20,688 bases of DNA from CAILLO01 sp964579735. GTDB taxonomy: Bacteria > Bacillota > Clostridia > Saccharofermentanales > UBA5734. The notes under the pieces are model-generated. The model saw only the letters and a program-made list of their open reading frames with translations, was not told the DNA's origin and ran no database searches. The first letter of the stretch is position 1. Every line of letters begins with the position of its first letter. Location of the stretch: contig CAZOHH010000041.1 in NCBI GenBank assembly GCA_964579735.1, positions 1 through 20,688 on the forward strand. Reading direction: 5' to 3'. Shown one piece after another: positions 8,654-15,260 of the stretch. The translations under genes were made by a program, and so were the position numbers.

Positions 8654-8721
8654 CCAGGTCGCGCACGCGCCTTCAACTCTCCTGCCAGACCCTGCATGGA
8701 ACATTCCTACGGGACGCCTCG

Positions 8722-8727
8722 TATAAT
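8722..8727 (+). promoter_or_regulatory. Candidate -10 box of the secreted repeat-protein gene
   Basis: A perfect TATAAT lies 57 nt upstream of ATG 8784, in the gap after the previous stop. No convincing -35 is present at 16-19 nt (GAACAT at 17). A short C-run/G-run hairpin at about 8746-8760 precedes the ribosome binding site AAAGGAG (8768-8774). Confidence 0.4.
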
Positions 8728-8783
8728 GCCTACAAGCGATTCCCCACCCCCCAGAAGGGGTTTCTCGAAAGGAGCGTTTCCCG

Positions 8784-9746
8784 ATGATCATCAAGATTCT
8801 CCGCAGATCCATCGCCCTCTGCATGGCGGTCGCACTGCTCCTCGTACCCGGCGTCGCCACCAATGCCGGCTTCGACCAGACCGGTGCGATGAGCGAAAAG
8901 GATAATGGGAAGACGGCTGACCCGGCTTATGGCTTCGCCGCCTTCGACAAAGTGGACAAGTACGTGAACAAGGAAGGCCAGACCGTCATCGACTACCTGA
9001 AGGGCGACGTGCTGATCAAGCGCGAGATCTACGTAGGCAATGTGATCGAGGTCTACCTCGTCGACGCCGACGGCGTGACGCTCACGCACACCGGTACGAT
9101 CGACCAGACCCAGCCCCCGCAGACCTCCACCAAATATCAGGACGAACAGGGCCGCACCATCGTCGATACCTTCGACGGAGACCTGCTCGTGATGCGCGAG
9201 GTCTATGACCCCACGACCGGCGTACACGTGGTGACCCCCTACGACAAGGACGGGAACCCGCTCGAGTCCAAGACCTGGACGGACGCCCCGGTCGAACCCG
9301 ACCCGAACACAGCATACGACGACGTGAAGACCTACCCCGATGAAACCGGCAACAACAAGATCGCCGACTTCATCAAGGACGGCGTGGTCGTCCGCCGTGA
9401 GATCTACTACCCCGAGCGCATGGAAGTCTACGTGCTCAGCCCCGAGGGGCAGCTCGTCCTCGACGAGACCCAGAGTCAGGTCTACCCGACCCCTGAACCC
9501 CTCCCCTGGGACGACGCGAAGAAATATCAGGACGCCAAGGACAATACCGTCTGCGACTACCTGAAGGACGGCATCGTGATCCAGCGCGAAATCTACTACA
9601 AGGACGGCAGCGTCCAATTCTTCGGGCTCGATGAGAACGGCGAGCTCGTCCTGCAGGGCACGGCGATCCCCGGCGAAGACGGCGGTTCCGGTTCATCCGG
9701 TGCGGTCGATGGTGGTATCATCATCGCGGAACCCGGGAGCAAATAA
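8784..9746 (+). CDS. Secreted four-repeat protein of unknown function
   Basis: 320 residues. The N-terminus (KILRR, then a hydrophobic run at 11-24 and TNAG) is a signal peptide with likely cleavage near residue 28. The mature part has four imperfect repeats of about 50 residues at about 59-107, 117-166, 182-231 and 247-293, spaced about 65 apart. Each follows the pattern (K/T)Y-x(4,5)-D(Y/T/F)-x-(K/D)(G/D)-(D/G)-(V/L)-x-(I/V/M)-x-RE(I/V)Y, then a beta-like strand and a D/E-x-(D/N)G turn. The tail is Gly/Ser-rich. The repeats recall MORN/YwqK-like or other beta-hairpin surface repeats, but no family is claimed. AAAGGAG at 8768-8774 supports the start. A terminator follows, so this is probably a single-gene unit. 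No sortase motif or lipobox is seen. Confidence 0.82.
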   Translation: MIIKILRRSIALCMAVALLLVPGVATNAGFDQTGAMSEKDNGKTADPAYGFAAFDKVDKYVNKEGQTVIDYLKGDVLIKREIYVGNVIEVYLVDADGVTLTHTGTIDQTQPPQTSTKYQDEQGRTIVDTFDGDLLVMREVYDPTTGVHVVTPYDKDGNPLESKTWTDAPVEPDPNTAYDDVKTYPDETGNNKIADFIKDGVVVRREIYYPERMEVYVLSPEGQLVLDETQSQVYPTPEPLPWDDAKKYQDAKDNTVCDYLKDGIVIQREIYYKDGSVQFFGLDENGELVLQGTAIPGEDGGSGSSGAVDGGIIIAEPGSK

Positions 9747-9787
9747 TCTCCTCTGAAACGGCGCGAAGACCCATCGAGTGGTCTACT

Positions 9788-9828
9788 GGAGAGGGAGGTT
9801 CGAGAAGAACCGCCCTCTCCTTCCGTTT
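9788..9828 (+). terminator. Rho-independent terminator after the repeat-protein gene
   Basis: The 8-bp stem GGAGAGGG/CCCTCTCC continues, past one A-G mismatch, into GGTTC/GAACC with a GAGAA loop (9788-9820). It is followed by TTCCGTTT. The stem is strong; the T-tract is interrupted. Confidence 0.75.
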
Positions 9829-9856
9829 GACGCGGCAACCACGGCAAGGGTAATGT
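9827..9856 (+). promoter_or_regulatory. Candidate promoter of the lipoprotein gene
   Basis: TTGACG (9827-9832, 5 of 6) is 18 nt from TAATGT (9851-9856, 3 of 6). The -35 begins inside the tail of the preceding terminator. The leader to ATG 9895 would be about 32 nt. Confidence 0.4.
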
Positions 9857-9864
9857 GGAGGCAG

Positions 9865-9880
9865 TGAACCGCTCGGTTCA
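9865..9880 (+). other. Short palindrome in the lipoprotein leader
   Basis: TGAACC GCTC GGTTCA is a perfect 6-bp inverted repeat with a 4-nt loop. It sits right after the expected transcription start and 1 nt before the ribosome binding site AAAGGGG (9882-9888). It could be a repressor site or a leader hairpin stabilising the mRNA. Function is inferred only from position. Confidence 0.35.
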
Positions 9881-9894
9881 GAAAGGGGAACATC

Positions 9895-10659
9895 ATGAGA
9901 AAAGGAAAGGTCCGTTTCGCGCTCGTGCTTCTTCTGGTCCTTGCAACGGCTCTGATTCCCGTCGGATGCGCGAAACCCGGCGGCACGGACTGGACCGGCC
10001 GCGTGACCGATCTGTCGAAGTCGTACCTCTCCAAGGGATACGCATTCAACCTCTACCGCTCCGGCTCCGAGGTCGGGACCGATGCGGACTCGCTCGGGAA
10101 GTCCTACGTCGACATGTCGTTCTCCCTGCTTCCCGAGTATACGTCGACCGCCGTCTATGACCCGGCGGCACCCTATAACATCAAGAAGGCCTCCGTGACG
10201 AACGTCCGGGTCACCTCGACCTCGAAGAAGGGAACGGTCGGCGACATCGTCGTCTTCAAGGAAGGCACGGTCGACCCGACCGGACCGCACATCGACATCG
10301 TGGGCACGAAGGACCGGGCCGACTTCCCGATGGCCACGCCGAATTCCTCCGGCCGTCAGTTCATCCTGTATCTGGAACTCGACCGAGTCGCCCTCTATGA
10401 TGTCGATGAATCGCCGGCCGCCGCGAACGGAAACCAGCCGACCCTGAAGCAGATCTACGACGAACTCGGCATCGACCAGGCCGCCGTGGCGCTTACCTTG
10501 TCCTTCCGCATCGAACTGCTGACGGTATCGGGCAAGACGCTGTTCCACGACTATTCGGTCGTCCTTCCGCCCGTCGGCGTCGATGTGACCTCCGACGAGT
10601 TCCACTACGAGTATTTTGAACCCGATGTCGCGAAAATGGAGCCCTTCCTCGAGAAATGA
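9895..10659 (+). CDS. Lipoprotein of unknown function
   Basis: 254 residues. The N-terminus RKGKVRF plus a hydrophobic stretch ends in a lipobox PVGC, with C25 the predicted lipidated residue. The protein should be anchored to the outer face of the membrane. The mature part is soluble and rich in Ser, Thr, Asp and Val, looks beta-rich, and matches no family I recognise. AAAGGGG at 9882-9888 supports the start. Its stop codon lies at a TGA that overlaps a possible ATG of the following reading frame (10656). Coupling to the UvsE region is therefore conceivable, although 77 nt separate it from the preferred uvsE start. Confidence 0.8.
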   Translation: MRKGKVRFALVLLLVLATALIPVGCAKPGGTDWTGRVTDLSKSYLSKGYAFNLYRSGSEVGTDADSLGKSYVDMSFSLLPEYTSTAVYDPAAPYNIKKASVTNVRVTSTSKKGTVGDIVVFKEGTVDPTGPHIDIVGTKDRADFPMATPNSSGRQFILYLELDRVALYDVDESPAAANGNQPTLKQIYDELGIDQAAVALTLSFRIELLTVSGKTLFHDYSVVLPPVGVDVTSDEFHYEYFEPDVAKMEPFLEK

Positions 10660-10686
10660 CCTCGAGAACCGTCGAAAGGAACCTGG

Positions 10687-10740
10687 ATGGAATTCTCATT
10701 TCCTGGCCTGATCCTCGGATTCCGCGAGCTGCGTTCGTGA
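10687..10740 (+). CDS. Possible 17-residue leader ORF ahead of uvsE
   Basis: ATG 10687 has AAAGGA at 10676-10681 (5-nt spacing). It encodes a 17-residue, mostly hydrophobic peptide (MEFSFPGLILGFRELRS). Its TGA (10738-10740) overlaps the GTG at 10737, the preferred uvsE start, as GTGA. That geometry would let ribosomes terminate and restart on uvsE, which has no good ribosome binding site of its own. The ORF is too short to prove by composition and may be chance. Confidence 0.3.
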   Translation: MEFSFPGLILGFRELRS

Positions 10741-12074
10741 AGCACGCCGTTCCCCGCATCGGGTACGCCTGCATCGCGCTCGCCGTGCCTGGCGCTGCAC
10801 TTTCCTCCTGCACCCTGCGCTCCGCCGCATCCGCCCCGGGCCGCCTGCAAGCCGTCGCAACCGCCAACCTGCGCGCCCTCGAGGCGGCGGTCGCCTACAA
10901 CCGCCGCGAGGGGATCCGGCTCTACCGCATCTCCTCCGACCTGATCCCCCTCGCCACGCACCCCTCCCGCCCGATGGACCTCGGCGACGCCCTCTCGCAT
11001 GTCTTTTCGGCAGACCTCGCGCGCATCGGGGCGGCCGCCCGCGACGGCGACCTCCGCCTCTCGATGCACCCCGGGCAGTACACCGTGCTGAACTCCCCCT
11101 CGCCGGAGGTCGTCGCCCGGTCCGTGGAGGACCTCGCCTACCATGCCGCTGTCCTGGATGCCCTCGGGACCGGCGGTGAGGCGCGCGTGATCCTGCACGT
11201 CGGCGGTGGATACGGCGACAAGGACGCGGCGAAGGAACGGTTCGTGCAGCAGTTCCGCCGTCTTCCCGATGCCGTCCGACGCCGGATCGCCGTAGAGAAC
11301 GACGACCGGATCTTCACTTCGGCCGATGTTCTCGAGGTGGCGACGGCCCTTTCCATCCCGGCCGTCTACGACAACCTCCACGCGACGCTCAACCCGGCCG
11401 CCACCGGTGGCGACGACGCTCTCTGGACCGCTCGCTTCGCCCCGACATGGCGTCCCGGAGACGGAGCGCAGAAGATCCATTACTCGCAGCCGTCTCCGAA
11501 TCGACGTTCCGGCTCGCACTCCGACTCGATTCTCGTCGATCCGTTCCTCGCGCATCTGGAGGCGCTCCGAATCGGCATGCCGGCGGGCGAGGGGCTGCCC
11601 GACATCATGCTCGAGGTGAAGGACAAGAACCTATCCGCCGTGAAGGCGAATCTCCTCGCCGAGTCCCTCTACCGTCCGGACGCGCGCGGCACGGTCCGCC
11701 GTCTGGAGAAGGAATGGGCGCGCTACAAATACCGCGTGCTCGCCCGGTCCGAGCGCGACTACGACGCCATCCGGCAGCTGCTGAAGGACAAGGCACCTGC
11801 TGACCTCCCAGGCTTCGTCCTCGCTTTCTACCGCACCGTGGAGCAGGCGCTGGCCCGCCCCGAGGACCCGGGGGCGGAAGTGAACGCCGCGCAGCATGTT
11901 TGGGGGTACTTCAAGAAGGCGGCAACGCCAGCCGACCGCAAACGCTTCGAGTCCCTGCTCGCCCGGTACCGTTCAGGCGGTGCGGCCTCAACACAGATCC
12001 GCTCCCTCCTCGGCCGGCTCGCCGACCGGGAGGGGGAGCGGTACCTGCAGGAGGGCTACTACTTCCTGAACTAG
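10737..12074 (+). CDS. uvsE: UV-damage endonuclease UvsE/UVDE with DUF1722-like C-terminal domain
   Basis: 445 residues from GTG 10737. The first 295 form a UVDE TIM barrel opening RIGYACIA. Expected metal and active-site residues are present: H75 (THP), H111 (SMHPGQ), H154 (LHVGG), E187 (VENDD), D212 and H215 (YDNLH), K246 and H248 (KIHYSQ), H261 (SHSD) and E293 (LEVKDKN). UVDE nicks DNA 5' of UV photoproducts to start alternative excision repair. Residues about 328-445 (RYKYRVLARSERDY, NAAQHVWGYFKK, YLQEGYYF) resemble DUF1722/YbgA sequences. An ATG at 10656, overlapping the lipoprotein stop, would add 27 residues outside the conserved fold. GTG was preferred because the family starts just before the (I/L)GY strand. 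It converges on enolase, sharing the CTAG at 12071-12074. Confidence 0.92.
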   Translation: MKHAVPRIGYACIALAVPGAALSSCTLRSAASAPGRLQAVATANLRALEAAVAYNRREGIRLYRISSDLIPLATHPSRPMDLGDALSHVFSADLARIGAAARDGDLRLSMHPGQYTVLNSPSPEVVARSVEDLAYHAAVLDALGTGGEARVILHVGGGYGDKDAAKERFVQQFRRLPDAVRRRIAVENDDRIFTSADVLEVATALSIPAVYDNLHATLNPAATGGDDALWTARFAPTWRPGDGAQKIHYSQPSPNRRSGSHSDSILVDPFLAHLEALRIGMPAGEGLPDIMLEVKDKNLSAVKANLLAESLYRPDARGTVRRLEKEWARYKYRVLARSERDYDAIRQLLKDKAPADLPGFVLAFYRTVEQALARPEDPGAEVNAAQHVWGYFKKAATPADRKRFESLLARYRSGGAASTQIRSLLGRLADREGERYLQEGYYFLN

Positions 12075-13390
12075 AGGTCCTTCAGGTTGAAGAACGCCTT
12101 GCGCCCCGGGTACTCGGCGGATCCGCCCAGTTCCTCCTCGATGCGGAGCAGCTGGTTGTACTTCGCCACGCGGTCCGTGCGGCTGGGGGCACCGGTCTTG
12201 ATCTGACCGGCGTTGGTCGCCACGGCGATGTCGGCCAGCGTGACGTCCTCCGTCTCGCCGGAGCGGTGGGAGGTCACGGCGGTGTAACCGGCGCGGTTGG
12301 CCATCTCGATGGCCTCGAGCGTCTCGGTCAGCGTGCCGATCTGGTTGACCTTGATCAGGATGGAGTTCGCCGTGCCGGTCTCGATGCCGCGTGCGAGACG
12401 TTCGGTGTTCGTGACGAACAGATCGTCTCCGACCAGCTGGATGCGCTTGCCGAGCCGTTCGGTCAGCAGCTTCCACCCGTCCCAGTCCTCTTCGGACATG
12501 CAGTCCTCGAGCGAGACGATGGGGTAGCGGTCTACGAGTCCGGCCCAATACTCCACCATCTGTTCCCGCGTGAAGAGCGTGCCTTTCTTCCAGAACAGGT
12601 AGGACCCCTCGTGGCCGACCTTGGCCGCCTCGTCGTACATCTCCGTCGCCGCGGCGTCGACCGCGAGCAGGAAGTCCTCGCCCGGCTTGTATCCGGCCGC
12701 CGAAATCGCCTCGACGATCACCTTGAGGGCGTCCTCGTCGCTGTCGAGGTTCGGGGCGAATCCGCCTTCGTCTCCGACCGACGTCGCGAGCCCCTTGGAC
12801 TTGAGAACCTTCTTCAGCGCCGCGTAGACCTCTGCACTCCAGCGCAGGGCTTCACGGAAGCTGTCCGCACCCACGGGCATGATCATGAATTCCTGGATGC
12901 TGACGCTGTTGTCCGCATGCTTGCCGCCATTCAGGATGTTCATCATCGGAACGGGCAGGCGCCGCGCGTTCGTGCCGCCGATGTAGCGGTAGAGGGGTAG
13001 GTCCAATGCATCCGCGGCCGCCTTGGCCACGGCGAGGGAGACTCCCAGGATCGCGTTCGCGCCAAGGTTCGCCTTGTTCGGCGTCCCGTCGAGCGCGATC
13101 ATCGAATGGTCGATGCCGACCTGGTCGAACACGTCCATCCCATACAGCGCGGGCCCGATCGCGGTGTTGACGTTGGCGACGGCCTGATCCACGCCCTTGC
13201 CGCCGTATCGCTTCGGGTCTCCGTCACGCAGCTCGACGGCCTCGAAAGCGCCGGTCGACGCGCCCGATGGCACCGCCGCGCGCCCGAAGGCGCCGCAACA
13301 GGTCGTGACCTCCACCTCGAGGGTGGGATTGCCTCTGGAGTCGAGGATCTCGCGCGCGAAAACGCTCTCTATGGTCGAATGTCCGTTCAT
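12071..13390 (-). CDS. eno: Enolase (phosphopyruvate hydratase)
   Basis: 439 residues, the standard bacterial length. It interconverts 2-phosphoglycerate and phosphoenolpyruvate in glycolysis and gluconeogenesis. Visible landmarks are ILDSRGNPT (15-23), the GASTG loop (43-47), E208 in GDEGG, the Mg ligands D245, E295 and D322, the catalytic K347 (LIKVNQ), SHRSGET (374-380) and K398. ATG 13390 has AAGGAG about 7 nt upstream; a longer reading adds 12 non-conserved residues. It lies 55 nt downstream of the two ABC exporter genes on the same strand, an unusual neighbourhood. The gap has a GC-rich imperfect hairpin but no clear promoter, so at least part of its expression may come from read-through. 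Its stop shares a CTAG with the uvsE stop. Confidence 0.97.
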   Translation of the reverse strand: MNGHSTIESVFAREILDSRGNPTLEVEVTTCCGAFGRAAVPSGASTGAFEAVELRDGDPKRYGGKGVDQAVANVNTAIGPALYGMDVFDQVGIDHSMIALDGTPNKANLGANAILGVSLAVAKAAADALDLPLYRYIGGTNARRLPVPMMNILNGGKHADNSVSIQEFMIMPVGADSFREALRWSAEVYAALKKVLKSKGLATSVGDEGGFAPNLDSDEDALKVIVEAISAAGYKPGEDFLLAVDAAATEMYDEAAKVGHEGSYLFWKKGTLFTREQMVEYWAGLVDRYPIVSLEDCMSEEDWDGWKLLTERLGKRIQLVGDDLFVTNTERLARGIETGTANSILIKVNQIGTLTETLEAIEMANRAGYTAVTSHRSGETEDVTLADIAVATNAGQIKTGAPSRTDRVAKYNQLLRIEEELGGSAEYPGRKAFFNLKDL

Positions 13391-13445
13391 GGTTCCGCTC
13401 CTTCCCGTAGGCGCTCCCCGCGCCACCTTCCGGTGCGGGCGGGCG

Positions 13446-15260
13446 TCAGACGTCCACCGACTCGTCGATGAACTGGCTGATGTACATGTCGTGGTAGTGA
13501 CCCTTCCGATGCATGAGCGTCCGGTGGTCCCCGTCTTCGATGATACGCCCGTCGGAGACGACGAGGATACGGTCGGCGTTACGGATTGTGGAAAGGCGGT
13601 GGGCGACGACGAAGGAGGTGCGACCCGTCAGAAGGCGGGTGATGGCATGCTGGATGGCCTGCTCGGTCTCGGTGTCGACGGACGAGGTCGCCTCGTCGAG
13701 CACGAAGAGACAGGGGTCGGCGAGCACGGCGCGGGCGAAGGAGATCAGCTGCTTCTCGCCGGTGGAGAGGCGGTTTCCGCCCTCGCCGACCTGGGTTTCA
13801 TACCCGTTCTCGAGGCGGAGGATGAACTCATGGGCCGAGACGAGCCGCGCGGCCGTCTCGACGGCATCGTGGTCCGCATCCGGCTTGGCGTAGCGGATGT
13901 TCTCCTCGACCGTCCCGCTGAAGAGGTGGGGGGCCTGGAGGACGTATCCGAGGCGCGAGTAGAGCCACATGAGCGGATACTCCCGGTAGTCGCGTCCGTC
14001 GATCAGGATCTGGCCCGAGGTCGGCTCATAGAAGCGGCAGGCGAGGTTGACGATCGTGCTCTTGCCTGCGCCGGTCTCGCCGACGAGGGCGACGGACTGG
14101 CCGGACGGAACGATGAGGTCGAAGTGTTCGAGGACCTTCTCGCCCTCGGCATAGGCGAACGAGACGTCGCGGAATTCGACGCGGCCGTCCATCCCGGGCC
14201 AGCCGGCGGGGTCTGCGCCAAACTGCGCCTCGAACGCCTCGCGCACGCCGGGGTCGTCGACGATCTCGGGTTTCTCGTCGAGGAGGCCCATCACGCGTTC
14301 CGCGGCGGCCTGGGCCGACTGGAGTTCAGCGAAGATGCGGGCGAGGTGGCGGATGGGCTCGAAGAACCGCGACGCGTAGGAGACGAAGGCGTAGAGCGTG
14401 CCCATCATCAGGACGCCCGAAATGACCTTCGAACCGCCGGCGACGAGCACCAGCGCGGCGCCGCAGGCAGCGAGCACCGATACGAGAGGGATGTAGAGCG
14501 AGGCGAACACGGCGGCGCGGACGGACGAAGAATACATGGTATCTGCCAGCGCGCGGAACTCCTCCGTGTTCTTGCCCTCGCGCAGCAGCGTCTTCGTGGT
14601 GCGCGCGCCCATGATGCCCTCGTTGAAGGCTCCCGTGATCTTCGAGTTGGTCTTGCGGATCTCGCGCTGGGAGTTCAGCATCCGTTTCTGGAAATATACG
14701 CTGGCATACGCGAGGAGGGGACAGACGGCCATGGTGATCAGCGCGAGGCGCCAATCGAGGATCAGCATGGCGACGGCGGCCGTCACCAGGCTCGCACCGC
14801 CCCAGAAGACGTCGACCAGACCCCAGGCGATGACTTCGGCGAGGCGTAGGCTGTCGGCGGTCATGCGCGCCATGATCCAGCCGACCGGCGTGCGGTCGTA
14901 GTACGAAAAGGGGAGCTGCTGCAGGCGCTCGAAACCGGACCGTCGGATGCGGTAGCACATCCCGGTCTCGACCTTTCCCGCGTTGACGAGGAAGAAGCGG
15001 ATCATTACGGCCTGAAGGACCGTGATGCCGAAGTACACCGCCGCATAGAGAGGGAGACCGTCGACCGTACCTTTGCCGACGAACTGGTCTATGGCGTACT
15101 TGGTCAGCAGAGGGCCGACGCTCTCGAGGGCGGCCAGCAAGCCCATGAAGACGGCGAGAGCCGCATAGGCGCCACCGAGTCCCTTGCCCTGGGCGAGCAG
15201 GCGCCTCCAGATCCCTACGTCGAGCTTCTCGCTGAAGTCCTTCTCCTCGAACGTGTTCAT
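13446..15260 (-). CDS. Half-ABC multidrug-type exporter, subunit with canonical Walker B
   Basis: 604 residues in type IV exporter order: six-helix membrane domain (about 30-310), then ATPase. Walker A is GETGAGKST (394-402). Walker B VLDEATS keeps the catalytic glutamate (D522, E523), and the H-loop His is H554. The signature LSTGEKQ (498-504) departs from LSGGQ. The partner upstream shows the opposite pattern, which marks an asymmetric heterodimer of the LmrCD/BmrCD/TM287-288/TmrAB kind. The start ATG overlaps the stop of the upstream subunit (15257-15260), so the two are coupled. Likely role: ATP-driven export of drugs, lipids or peptides across the cytoplasmic membrane. Confidence 0.93.
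   Translation of the reverse strand: MNTFEEKDFSEKLDVGIWRRLLAQGKGLGGAYAALAVFMGLLAALESVGPLLTKYAIDQFVGKGTVDGLPLYAAVYFGITVLQAVMIRFFLVNAGKVETGMCYRIRRSGFERLQQLPFSYYDRTPVGWIMARMTADSLRLAEVIAWGLVDVFWGGASLVTAAVAMLILDWRLALITMAVCPLLAYASVYFQKRMLNSQREIRKTNSKITGAFNEGIMGARTTKTLLREGKNTEEFRALADTMYSSSVRAAVFASLYIPLVSVLAACGAALVLVAGGSKVISGVLMMGTLYAFVSYASRFFEPIRHLARIFAELQSAQAAAERVMGLLDEKPEIVDDPGVREAFEAQFGADPAGWPGMDGRVEFRDVSFAYAEGEKVLEHFDLIVPSGQSVALVGETGAGKSTIVNLACRFYEPTSGQILIDGRDYREYPLMWLYSRLGYVLQAPHLFSGTVEENIRYAKPDADHDAVETAARLVSAHEFILRLENGYETQVGEGGNRLSTGEKQLISFARAVLADPCLFVLDEATSSVDTETEQAIQHAITRLLTGRTSFVVAHRLSTIRNADRILVVSDGRIIEDGDHRTLMHRKGHYHDMYISQFIDESVDV

Noticed and set aside
13391..13445. Terminator between the ABC operon and enolase
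   Set aside because: A GC-rich imperfect hairpin exists but it lacks a T-tract on the transcribed strand and contains a bulge.
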